Part shown: one piece after another, positions 1 through 7,511 of the stretch | How the letters are laid out: each line of letters starts with the position of its first letter | Position numbering within the stretch: position 1 is the stretch's first letter | From: Anaerotardibacter muris | GTDB taxonomy: Bacteria > Actinomycetota > Coriobacteriia > Coriobacteriales > Eggerthellaceae | DNA length: 64,000 nucleotides | Reading direction: 5' to 3' | NCBI RefSeq assembly: GCF_943192915.1 | Contig: NZ_CALPCD010000005.1 | Span: 62,001-126,000 of the forward strand | The notes under the pieces: model-generated | The model's input: only the letters and a program-made list of their open reading frames with translations | The model's database searches: none | Told to the model about the DNA's origin: nothing | Program-made: the position numbers and the translations under genes

Positions 1-180
1 CGAAAGTCCTTTCGCGCGAGCGCCACGGCGGCGCTTCCAGCAGTTGATTCAATTCTACCTGATGCGTTGCGCCGTCGATAGAACGACTTCACAGGTTCGG
101 TCCTAACGTTAGAAGGGGGGGGCGGAGGTAGATGTATCCCGATCGTCTGGGACGCTTTTGCCCCGTCTCCTCCTGATCGT
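1..180. other. Left-edge intergenic region, possible start of a leftward gene
   Basis: No complete gene is visible. On the minus strand a TTG at 52..50 follows an AGGT ribosome-binding sequence (57-60) and the frame stays open to the window edge for 17 codons, so the 5' end of a leftward gene may lie here, but this is too short to judge. A run of nine G residues sits near 114-122, beside a GC-rich stretch (123-180) downstream of the trkA-like gene. No clear T-tailed terminator was found. Confidence 0.25.
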
Positions 181-852
181 CTAAAGGGAGCGGATGATGG
201 AGCGCGCTTGAGCGATGAGGTCGGTGTCGGCCGCGACGATCACCTGGTCACCAGGGTAGATACGCGTGGTGTCGCGCACTACTTCGATGTCGTCATTATG
301 AGAAACAGCCACCAGGCGAATGCCGTCGTCGAATTCGATATCAACAGCCAACACGCCTTGATCGTTATCGTGGTTGCGCATAGTGGGCACGGTGATGTCG
401 ATAAGGCCGATCTGGTCGTGGGTCATGGCCACTGCAACGGACATGGAGCCCATCATGGCCTCTTCCTGGATCATGCGCGCGATAAGGGCAGTCGAAGACA
501 CGCTCTCGATGCCCAGACGCCTGAAGATGCGCAGATTCTTGGGATCGTTCACGCGCGCGAGCGTACGGGCGATGCCAAAAACTCGCTTAGCGATCTCGCA
601 TGCTGCAAGATTGTCTTCGTCTTGACCTGTTGCTGCAACGAAGATATCGGCCTGTTGAACGCCTGCGTCTTCTTGGATGGTAACTTCACAGCCATCGCCC
701 TGGATGACCAGTACGGGGCCTTCAAGTATCTCTGAAAGATGGGCTGCCGTTTGCTCATCTTCGTCAACGATAGCCACACGGTTACCGTCACCGAGCAACG
801 TACGAGCCAGATATTCGCCGATCTTTCCGCCGCCAACGATCACGCAATACAT
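181..852 (-). CDS. TrkA family K+ uptake regulatory protein (RCK domain)
   Basis: A cytoplasmic RCK protein that should gate a Trk/Ktr potassium channel by binding NAD(H), ATP or a similar nucleotide. The 223-residue product opens with a Rossmann nucleotide-binding motif (VGGGKIGEYLA) and an acidic residue run ending the second strand (VDEDE), typical of TrkA_N. The last ~80 residues (from IGLIDITVP) form the TrkA_C part. It lies 17 bp after a second TrkA-like gene, so the two probably form one transcript and may make a hetero-oligomeric ring. No TrkH/KtrB membrane subunit is in the window. The family call is firm; the ligand is not known. Confidence 0.85.
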   Translation of the reverse strand: MYCVIVGGGKIGEYLARTLLGDGNRVAIVDEDEQTAAHLSEILEGPVLVIQGDGCEVTIQEDAGVQQADIFVAATGQDEDNLAACEIAKRVFGIARTLARVNDPKNLRIFRRLGIESVSSTALIARMIQEEAMMGSMSVAVAMTHDQIGLIDITVPTMRNHDNDQGVLAVDIEFDDGIRLVAVSHNDDIEVVRDTTRIYPGDQVIVAADTDLIAQARSIIRSL

Positions 853-869
853 AATGCCACCTGCGATTC

Positions 870-1529
870 CTAGTTCTGCATGTATTTCGCGATCTCGGGG
901 ATCATGCCATGACGCACTGCCACGAGCACCGTATCGCCATGATAGAGAACACTATCGGGAGTGGGAATGGAGCTGATGTTGCCATCGGCGCGCTCGAAGG
1001 CGCATACGCGCACTTTATGACGCTTCTCCAGTTCGCTCACCTTGATGGAGTCCGACCTACTATGGGACAGATCGAGCGCGAACTGGACCACTTCGCAATC
1101 ACCAAGGGTGGTGATGTGGTCGCCCAGGCCTGAGGTTATCTTCGAGAAGATCTCTTCAGCGACCAGAGCCGTGCCGCACACATAGTCGATGCCAAGTTGT
1201 AGGTAGGCGCGTTCATGCCCCATGTTGTAGAGGCGCGCCACGGCATTGGGCACATCGTAAAGACGGCGTGCGATCTCGACCACCATCAAATTCACGTTGT
1301 CGCTCTGAGTTACCGCCGCAAGGAAGTCGCATTCTTCGATGCCAGCCTTCACCAAGATGTCTTCGTCGTATCCAGCGCCTGCGAACGTGACGCCATTGAA
1401 GTCTCGGCCGAGCGTGGCGAATGCATGCGGGTCCTTGTCGATCACGCATACGTTGTTATCGTAGTTGGAGAGCATGAGCGCAAGACGGGATCCAACGCGA
1501 CCGCAACCTACAACGATGATATTGCTCAC
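870..1529 (-). CDS. TrkA family K+ uptake regulatory protein, second copy
   Basis: A second RCK protein, about 219 residues, with the N-terminal motif VVGCGRVGSRLA and a C-terminal TrkA_C region (from DSIKVSELE). I place the start at a GTG preceded by AAAGGGG at good spacing. The frame runs upstream to an ATG at 1595, but those extra 22 residues are basic and unlike the family. It is the first gene of the trkA-like pair. Two diverged RCK proteins in tandem are found in other anaerobic Gram-positives, where they usually sit beside a TrkH subunit; none is seen here. Confidence 0.82.
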   Translation of the reverse strand: MSNIIVVGCGRVGSRLALMLSNYDNNVCVIDKDPHAFATLGRDFNGVTFAGAGYDEDILVKAGIEECDFLAAVTQSDNVNLMVVEIARRLYDVPNAVARLYNMGHERAYLQLGIDYVCGTALVAEEIFSKITSGLGDHITTLGDCEVVQFALDLSHSRSDSIKVSELEKRHKVRVCAFERADGNISSIPTPDSVLYHGDTVLVAVRHGMIPEIAKYMQN

Positions 1530-1610
1530 AGCGTTAACCCCTTTCGTGCTCTTGCCGGGTATTCTTGAAGCGTGCGTTTTGCGCACGTGAACCATGTCTT
1601 TGCATCATAC

Positions 1611-1636
1611 AACAGAAAACGCCCAGAGGGGCGCTT
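1611..1636 (-). terminator. Rho-independent terminator after the RlpA-like gene
   Basis: Read on the minus strand, a GCGCCC/GGGCGT stem with a four-base loop is followed by TTTTCTGTTG. It lies about 75 bp past the stop of the RlpA-like gene and before the trkA-like pair, separating the two units. Confidence 0.6.
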
Positions 1637-1711
1637 GTCTGGAAATGTGCGAATGAGTTGCGGGTGGGCGCGGCAGCCTGATAGCTATCGGCTCTAAAGC
1701 CGTGATCCTAC

Positions 1712-2461
1712 TTAGAGGAAACGATAGTGGATGGTTCGCGTGCCCCAATCGGTGGTGGAAGAGAAGCCCAGCGCATGGTATACGCCTGGAGCCAAGTCGA
1801 GGCAACGACCGAACTTGCCGAATCCGCCCGTATCGGTGACCGTTGCGATGACGATCTTGTTGTCATAGCAGATCTCTACAACGCGACCGAGCAAGTAGGA
1901 CTGGCTTGCTGGAACTGCTACGGTAACGCTGCCTTCGTTGATGCCACGGCCTGAAGCAGTGGTGGAAACGCCGAAGTTGCCGCGACCATCGTCGTTGGTG
2001 GCAACGCTGTAAGCCGAAGCGATGCCCGTAGACCAGGTGCCGTCGTTCAAGTTAGGAGCAAGACGCGGAGCCGTGGGAAGCGGATCGAGCGTGCAGACCT
2101 GGCTGCCCTTCTCAACGGCTTCAGGATTCGTGTAGTCTACCGCGACCGCAGCGAGCACTGGATCAGGGTCCTTCACGGTAATAGAGCGTTCAGCACTATC
2201 GGAAGGTTCGAGAGCTTCAGAAACTTCGGAGGGATCGGTGTTGGTAGCCTTCACGCCCAAACGATCGGCTGGGTTGATGGCAGTGGCGCTAGTGGACTGA
2301 GATGCACCGATACCGATCGTGGACGAATCCACTTCACCATAACCTTGAGCTTGATTAACAACGAACAAAGAGATGACTGCAATAGCAATGAGCGTTACTA
2401 ATCCCTTTGCGAAGCGAGCACGAGAATTGCCGCTTCTTTTATGTGTGTTGGCAACAGCCAA
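1712..2461 (-). CDS. Secreted RlpA-like double-psi beta-barrel protein
   Basis: An exported or membrane-anchored cell-wall protein. A basic N-terminus is followed by one hydrophobic segment (GLVTLIAIAVISLFVV, about residues 20-36), then a Ser/Thr/Pro/Glu-rich linker to about residue 140. The C-terminal ~100 residues look like an RlpA double-psi beta-barrel: an ASAYS strand near the start, TASGRGINEGSVTVA, and VTDTGGFGKFGRCLDL, where family members carry the conserved Thr-Asp-x-Gly. Some relatives cleave glycan strands; activity here is inferred only. I chose a TTG start because GGAGG stands just before it; the alternative GTG at 2479 has no such site. It has its own promoter and terminator. 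Confidence 0.72.
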   Translation of the reverse strand: MAVANTHKRSGNSRARFAKGLVTLIAIAVISLFVVNQAQGYGEVDSSTIGIGASQSTSATAINPADRLGVKATNTDPSEVSEALEPSDSAERSITVKDPDPVLAAVAVDYTNPEAVEKGSQVCTLDPLPTAPRLAPNLNDGTWSTGIASAYSVATNDDGRGNFGVSTTASGRGINEGSVTVAVPASQSYLLGRVVEICYDNKIVIATVTDTGGFGKFGRCLDLAPGVYHALGFSSTTDWGTRTIHYRFL

Positions 2462-2593
2462 ACATCCTCCAATAAACACAACAGGTCCTTGGCCTGCAAG
2501 CGGAAAACCCTTGCAAGAAACCCGTTTAGACTATGCAGTTGAGTTTGATTGAAGTGCGTTTTACTGCATGGAACGCTTTAAGAGCGTCTTCAA

Positions 2594-2622
2594 ATTATAG
2601 CTTTAGCCATCTCTGAGAGCAA
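2594..2622 (-). promoter_or_regulatory. Sigma-70-type promoter for the RlpA-like gene
   Basis: On the minus strand TTGCTC and a perfect TATAAT are separated by 17 bp. Transcription would start near 2587, giving a leader of about 125 nt before the RlpA-like gene. I see no recognised riboswitch in that leader. The rest of 2623-2762 holds only a short CCTGCT/AGCAGG inverted repeat near 2670-2687. Confidence 0.5.
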
Positions 2623-2762
2623 CTGTGGAACACCGTAAACGGTCGGTGCGCACACGCGTTGCACACACCCCTGCTATAACAGCAGGCTAGCATGGATTTC
2701 CTGTACGAACACTGCCTGCTGGAGGCCAAATGAAGAGCAAATTGAAGGGCACGGATCCTGGA

Positions 2763-3461
2763 TCAGAGCACGAACAAGAAGATGGCGAAGAACTGGAAGA
2801 TGGATCCTGCCAGCACCCAAATATGGAAGACCGAGTGCATGAATCTCTTCTTCTTCGTGAAGACATAGAACACAGCTCCGATGGTGTAGCACACGCCGCC
2901 GATCACCAGCAGCCAAAAGCCCACGGGGTCGAGCAGCGTCCAGAGCGCTGGGATGCACACGGCTACTGCCCAGCCCTGCAACAGATAGAGCACCGCAGAT
3001 ATCCAGCGCGGACGGCCTACCCAGAATGCTTCGGCGATGATACCCGCGATGGCCACAGCCCAAACGAAGGCACATAAAGGAATACCGTTGCTATCAATCA
3101 AGGTCAGAAGGCAAAACGGCGTATAGCATCCAGCAATATAGAGGTAGATACCGCAATGGTCCAAGATGCGAAAGACCTTCTTCGCTCTGGGTGCAGCGAT
3201 GGCGTGATAAAGCGTGGACATAAGGTATTCGATCACCATGGTGATGGAGTAGATGAGCGCGGCCGCAAGCACGATGCCGGCACCATGATTCACCGCACGC
3301 ACCACGCAGAGCGGAATGGTTGCGATGGCAAGCAATGCACCCACGCCATGGGTGACCACATTGAAGACCTCTTCGCCGACAGAATAGTCGCGCTTCTTCC
3401 TCTTTTCAGCTTCGGCGTGTTGTTCGCTTGCGGAAGGGAACCTTGCTACTATGGCGGCCAT
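2763..3461 (-). CDS. Hemolysin III (YqfA/HlyIII, PAQR-like) family membrane protein
   Basis: A seven-helix membrane protein of the HlyIII/PAQR superfamily, about 232 residues, the usual size. Visible family features are GEEVFNVVTHGVGALLA at the first helix, a Ser-rich S-x-x-x-H segment (MSTLYHAI), LDHCGIYLYIAG in the middle and a late H-x-x-x-H-like segment (FMHSVFHIWVL); the histidines and aspartate match the metal site of the family. The name comes from a haemolytic homologue, and most bacterial members have no proven role. The start is the ATG behind AAAGGAACGCCC; an upstream ATG in frame adds nine residues without a site. Transcribed alone. Confidence 0.82.
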   Translation of the reverse strand: MAAIVARFPSASEQHAEAEKRKKRDYSVGEEVFNVVTHGVGALLAIATIPLCVVRAVNHGAGIVLAAALIYSITMVIEYLMSTLYHAIAAPRAKKVFRILDHCGIYLYIAGCYTPFCLLTLIDSNGIPLCAFVWAVAIAGIIAEAFWVGRPRWISAVLYLLQGWAVAVCIPALWTLLDPVGFWLLVIGGVCYTIGAVFYVFTKKKRFMHSVFHIWVLAGSIFQFFAIFLFVL

Positions 3462-3523
3462 GGGCGTTCCTTTTCTGGAAGCGGGCACCTAGGATAAGGG
3501 CCGCTCTCGGGTCTTGGGGCCTT

Positions 3524-5527
3524 CTACTGTAGCGGATTATCGCTCGGTGCGGCTGTTTTGTTACCACCAGGGTGACACCAGGCGAACCACGCCTGCGCAT
3601 CGGCTTCTTCTACGTCTATGAGGCGCGTTGCGGAATTACCCACCCCTGCCGCCGTGATAGCGATGATGGTGATAAGACGCTTGTGACGTTGCAGCGGATT
3701 CGTACGCAGCTCAGCCATCTGGAGCTTTCCTCGCGGCATGATAGTGCGATCGGTGCTGAAGCCGCTGTTCGTGATGGTGACGAATGACTGGTCGTAACCA
3801 AAGCCCGAACCACGGCGCCACAAGATGGCCCCGATGATGTCCAGGATGATCAGCAACAGGCACAACGCGTATAAGATGCGCGCAGCGATCTCGAGTACCA
3901 CATAGACTCCCATGAATGATGTGACCTCGGAAGGATCGAGCAGATCGAACTGGAGCGGCAACGCAAGGATGGACATGGTGATGAAGGTGATGATAGCCAA
4001 CCAAAATCCGCCACCTTGCAAGATCGCACGGCGCACGATGGCGCGACGGGTCGCACGTGTAGGAAGCTTTTGAGTGGACGCGGGCAGGTTCTCCCATTCA
4101 GGAAGCAGGTTCGCCAAGATATCGTTCACGCGATCGACCTTCACGAAGGGATGTACGACAAGCTTCGCATGGGAAACGTTCTTGGATTCAGGGGAAGAAT
4201 CTTGCACGGCGCTGGCAACACGCGCGAGCGAAATGGTGCAGGACTTCAGCAAACGCTGGAAGAACGATTGGCTGATCTCGACCGACTGGATGCGGTCGAT
4301 ATCGATGCCGTTGAAATTATGGTTGATGATGCCGTATTCGGTCTCGATGCGCGCTCCCCTGCGTCGAGCGCGGAAGCCGCCATATGAAAGGCAGGTGCTG
4401 GCAACGGTAATGAGCCACGCGACGACCATGATAGCGATGAAGAGGCCGACCAGGCTGGTTACCGCACCTACGAGCCAGGACGTAGGGATGTAGCTGATCA
4501 GGCTGAATGCTGCATCGTAGATCTGATCTTCCGTGGTGCCGAAGAGAAAGCTCGCACATGAAATGAGCGTGGTAAGACCAGCGATGATAGAAGCCAGGAT
4601 GATACCGAACGAAGTTCTACCCGTGATAGCCGAAAGCACTAATTCCTTGTTGGAGAGGCCGTATTCATAAGTGACCTGGCCAGTATCGATGGCATCGCCG
4701 CCGAACACGCCACGGAAATCATTCGCGATTTGCGCAGGAGCTTCGAGTGCATTCAGGTTGGTGTTCGGTGCCTCCGGGTTCTGGCCTGTCCCCAAAGTGT
4801 CCCGGACAGTTTGGGACCTGTCCCCATTTTGTCCCAGTTGAGCGAGCTGCTTGCGGGTGAAGAGCTCTTTGCGCAAGGCTTCAGCTGCGGATCTTTCGAT
4901 GTAGGGCAACATGACTGCCTTGTTCTCGGCACCGCCCGCGGTCTCGATGCTGACCGTGCACACCCCTACGATGCGCTGGAGCAGACTGGCGCGCTGATTC
5001 ACCGACTGGATGCGCGTATACGGGATATGCACGCGCTTCTTCGAGATGATGCCAGAAAAGAAGCTGAATTCGTCGTTGGTGTATTCATACCAAATGTATT
5101 TGTAGCTGATGAAGCGCGCCAACATGGCTATACCCATGGCTACGATGAGCGTGACAACGATGATGATGCCAACGATAAGCCCATAACCCGCTAGGCGCGA
5201 ATCGGTGATGAGCTCGTAGAGCGAATCACCTGCGGAAACCAGGATGGCGATGAGGATATAGGGCAGCACGCGGATGGCTCCAAGCCAAATATAGCTCGAA
5301 TTCAGCCGATGCTTCACAGGGTCGGTGGGCGCAGCACCGGGAACATTGGGAACACTGGCATCGCTAGCATTGCTGGCATTGCTGGCAGCAATGTCGTCAC
5401 TGACAGCAATGGCATTACCAGCAACGTTGATATCACTGGAAATTCTTGCATCACCAGGCGCGGTCTGCTGAACGGGCTGTGCTGGAATGACCGGGGCGCC
5501 CGTGGGTTCGGGATATTCGGCATTCAT
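3524..5527 (-). CDS. YdbT-like membrane protein with bacterial PH (bPH2) domains
   Basis: A 667-residue integral membrane protein with about six hydrophobic segments and three bacterial-PH-like (DUF304/bPH2) modules, each after a helix pair, as in YdbT. The modules carry the family's I-P-Y-x-R-I-Q-S-V-N type signature (IPYTRIQSVNQ, GIDIDRIQSVEIS, MPRGKLQMAEL). The first ~75 residues are a low-complexity Ala/Asn/Ser/Asp stretch. Members protect against some peptides in firmicutes; the role here is unknown. It lies 3 bp behind ydbS. The linker after the first PH module (about residues 230-248) is encoded by a copy of the dispersed GGGGAC repeat that also occurs between genes across this window, translated in frame. 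Confidence 0.8.
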   Translation of the reverse strand: MNAEYPEPTGAPVIPAQPVQQTAPGDARISSDINVAGNAIAVSDDIAASNASNASDASVPNVPGAAPTDPVKHRLNSSYIWLGAIRVLPYILIAILVSAGDSLYELITDSRLAGYGLIVGIIIVVTLIVAMGIAMLARFISYKYIWYEYTNDEFSFFSGIISKKRVHIPYTRIQSVNQRASLLQRIVGVCTVSIETAGGAENKAVMLPYIERSAAEALRKELFTRKQLAQLGQNGDRSQTVRDTLGTGQNPEAPNTNLNALEAPAQIANDFRGVFGGDAIDTGQVTYEYGLSNKELVLSAITGRTSFGIILASIIAGLTTLISCASFLFGTTEDQIYDAAFSLISYIPTSWLVGAVTSLVGLFIAIMVVAWLITVASTCLSYGGFRARRRGARIETEYGIINHNFNGIDIDRIQSVEISQSFFQRLLKSCTISLARVASAVQDSSPESKNVSHAKLVVHPFVKVDRVNDILANLLPEWENLPASTQKLPTRATRRAIVRRAILQGGGFWLAIITFITMSILALPLQFDLLDPSEVTSFMGVYVVLEIAARILYALCLLLIILDIIGAILWRRGSGFGYDQSFVTITNSGFSTDRTIMPRGKLQMAELRTNPLQRHKRLITIIAITAAGVGNSATRLIDVEEADAQAWFAWCHPGGNKTAAPSDNPLQ
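4783..4838. repeat. Dispersed GGGGAC repeat, copy inside ydbT
   Basis: The plus strand reads CCTGTCCCC, AAAGTGT, CCCGGACAGTTT, then CCTGTCCCC and ATTTTGTCCC, the same blocks as the intergenic copies. It lies wholly within the ydbT-like frame and encodes the linker DRSQTVRDTLGTGQ without a stop. Confidence 0.85.
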
Positions 5528-5530
5528 CGC

Positions 5531-6025
5531 TTACACGTCCTCTTTTGCGATACGTGCGAATTCAGCCGCTTGATCGCGCAGCTTCTCGGCCTCTGCGGTG
5601 GGCAAACCAGGGATCTCCATAGAGCCTGCGGCGGTAGATATGGTCACTGATGCCAGGCCCATCATGCGCAGCAATGGCCCCTGACGCGTGTCGGTATTCT
5701 GTACGCGAATGAACGGGACGACCGTGTGCTTGTGAACGATGATGCCGCGCACGATATCAAGGAAATCTTGCGAAAGTTGGTAGCGCCAACGGATATAACG
5801 CAGCGGTGTGATGACGAACCAAAACACCAACAGTGAAACGATATAGAGCAGAAAGACCACCAGGCACAGCACGCCAGCTACGTCTTCGGCTGCATCGTCG
5901 ACCAGAAAGATGATCGCTGGAACGAACAGCACAGCCAGGAAGATGAGCGTGAGCACGATGGTGTCGCTGATGCGCCACACGCGCTTGATGCGTGGATCGA
6001 GTTGTTGTCCTTGCGTCACTTCCAT
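5531..6025 (-). CDS. YdbS-like membrane protein with one bacterial PH domain
   Basis: About 164 residues: a short cytoplasmic start, two hydrophobic helices (DTIVLTLIFLAVLFV and GVLCLVVFLLYIVSLLVFW) and one bPH2 domain with the signature VVPFIRVQNTDTRQGPLL. This is the usual partner of YdbT; the pair most likely forms one membrane complex. The start ATG follows AGGAGG at 5-bp spacing; the longer frame adds six residues and overlaps that site. It is the first gene of the two-gene unit. Confidence 0.82.
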   Translation of the reverse strand: MEVTQGQQLDPRIKRVWRISDTIVLTLIFLAVLFVPAIIFLVDDAAEDVAGVLCLVVFLLYIVSLLVFWFVITPLRYIRWRYQLSQDFLDIVRGIIVHKHTVVPFIRVQNTDTRQGPLLRMMGLASVTISTAAGSMEIPGLPTAEAEKLRDQAAEFARIAKEDV

Positions 6026-6076
6026 GAAGGCCTCCTGCGGCATTACGATTTGAACATGGAGCGATTATACCGTAGA

Positions 6077-6156
6077 CCGGGGACGGGTTCATTTCTGTCC
6101 GGGACACTTTGGGGACAGGTTCAAATGGTCAAACAAGATTCTGAGCCTGTCCCCGT
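6077..6156. repeat. Dispersed GGGGAC repeat between ydbS and hypD
   Basis: GGGGACGGGTTCA, TGTCCGGGACA and GGGGACAGGTTCA blocks, then a degenerate spacer and a final CCTGTCCCC that touches the hypD stop codon. Orientation relative to the neighbouring stop is opposite to most other copies. Confidence 0.85.
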
Positions 6157-7238
6157 TAGTAGTAGCGATAATAGGCGGCGCAAGAGCCTTCGGAAGACAC
6201 CATGCAGGGACCAACAGGGTTTTCAGGCGTACAGACCTTGCGGAACAGAGGACACTGATCGGGAGCCATCACGCCACGAAGAACATCGCCACAGCGGCAA
6301 CCTTTGGGATTCACCGTAGGTTCGACTTCAGGATCGAAGCGCTTCACCGCATCGAACTGCGCATATTCATCGCGAATAGCGTAGCCGGAATCGGGGATGA
6401 CGCCCAGCCCTCGCCAATCGGCATCAATGGTGTCGAACACTTCATCGATGGCTGCCAGCGCAATAGGATTACCTTCGCGCATAACGCCGCGGGAATAAGC
6501 AATCTCGATCTGGGCGCGGCCTTCGTGCAGCTGACGCATGATCATAGCAACACCCTGGAGCACGTCCACTGGCTCAAAGCCCGTAACAACACCTGGGATG
6601 CCGTACTTCTCAGCCAGGAACTCATACGGTTTCGTACCGATGATGGTGCTCACGTGGCCTGGCAAGATGAGCGCATCGACCTTCAGCGCTGGGTCGGAAA
6701 CGATAACTTCGAGTGCATTGGGCATGTTCTTGTGCGCCACGAACACCGAGAAGTTCTTCAAGCCTAAGGCCTTCGCGCGCTGGATGGCCATGGCCACGAG
6801 CGGCGTGGTGGTCTCGAAGCCAACGCCTACGAAGACCACTTCTTTATCGGGGTTTTCCTGCGCAAGCTTTAGGGCATCGAGTGGAGAATAGACGATATTG
6901 ATGGAGCGGCCTTCGGCCTGTTCTTTCAGCAAGCTAGAGGTAGAACCAGGCACGCGCGTCATGTCACCGAAGGTGGCGATCATCACGTTAGGAATGCGCG
7001 AGAGCGCGATGACCGTGTCGATGTCCTTGTTCGCAGTAACGCAGACCGGACAACCAGGGCCCGATACCAACTGCGTGCCTTCAGGCATCATGGAACGCAA
7101 GCCATTGCGCGCGATAGCAACCGTATGGGTACCGCACACTTCCATGAGAGTGGCGTGTTCGGGCGCCCACGTGTCGATAGAATGGATCAGACCCTTCGCC
7201 AACGCAGGGTCTTTGAAAGCCGTAAGGTCCAAGGTCAT
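6156..7238 (-). CDS. hypD: Hydrogenase maturation protein HypD
   Basis: HypD, a [4Fe-4S] scaffold that with HypC holds the Fe(CN)2CO unit for [NiFe] hydrogenase. The 360-residue product has all family cysteine motifs: CGTHTVAI near residue 35, GPGCPVCVT near 60, and the C-terminal cluster region CRCGDVLRGV, CPLFRKVC and CMVSSEGSC. It starts 2 bp after hypC, consistent with coupled translation. Order hypF-hypC-hypD on one strand fits a single operon. hypE lies 40 kb away, and hypA/hypB and the hydrogenase itself are not in the window. A dispersed repeat begins at its stop codon. Confidence 0.97.
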   Translation of the reverse strand: MTLDLTAFKDPALAKGLIHSIDTWAPEHATLMEVCGTHTVAIARNGLRSMMPEGTQLVSGPGCPVCVTANKDIDTVIALSRIPNVMIATFGDMTRVPGSTSSLLKEQAEGRSINIVYSPLDALKLAQENPDKEVVFVGVGFETTTPLVAMAIQRAKALGLKNFSVFVAHKNMPNALEVIVSDPALKVDALILPGHVSTIIGTKPYEFLAEKYGIPGVVTGFEPVDVLQGVAMIMRQLHEGRAQIEIAYSRGVMREGNPIALAAIDEVFDTIDADWRGLGVIPDSGYAIRDEYAQFDAVKRFDPEVEPTVNPKGCRCGDVLRGVMAPDQCPLFRKVCTPENPVGPCMVSSEGSCAAYYRYY

Positions 7239-7240
7239 GA

Positions 7241-7477
7241 CTAGGCGCTCTCTAGGTCAGCTAATTCAGGGAATTGCTTGATCAGGTCGAGCGTTTCTTG
7301 AGCGAACTGCTCGTCCACCACTTCGATGGCAAAGCCCGCGTGCACGAGCACGAAACTACCCACTTCAGCCTGAGGGGTAAGGTCGAGCGAAATCTCGCGC
7401 GTAACGCCTAGGATATCAACGGTGGCAAGGTTGTTCTCGCCAATCTCTTTAACTTGAGCAGGGATAGCTAAACACAT
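7241..7477 (-). CDS. hypC: Hydrogenase maturation chaperone HypC
   Basis: HypC/HupF chaperone, 78 residues, cytoplasmic. It starts MCLAIPAQV, with the essential cysteine at position 2 that binds the iron of the cofactor precursor and the large-subunit precursor. The beta-barrel core (VDILGVTREISLDL, GSFVLVHAGFAIEVVD) is intact. It lies between hypF (35 bp) and hypD (2 bp). Length and spacing are normal for the family. Confidence 0.96.
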   Translation of the reverse strand: MCLAIPAQVKEIGENNLATVDILGVTREISLDLTPQAEVGSFVLVHAGFAIEVVDEQFAQETLDLIKQFPELADLESA

Positions 7478-7511
7478 GATGCGATCTCCATTTCGGTCGA
7501 AGTGCGACCTC

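Noticed and set aside
2462..2590. Cyclic di-AMP (ydaO-type) riboswitch in front of the RlpA-like gene
   Set aside because: Such leaders are common before wall hydrolases, but this one is too short and lacks the conserved core.
2693..2734. 13-codon plus-strand frame (MDFLYEHCLLEAK)
   Set aside because: No clear ribosome-binding site; most of it is one arm of a CAGCAGGC/GCCTGCTG inverted repeat.
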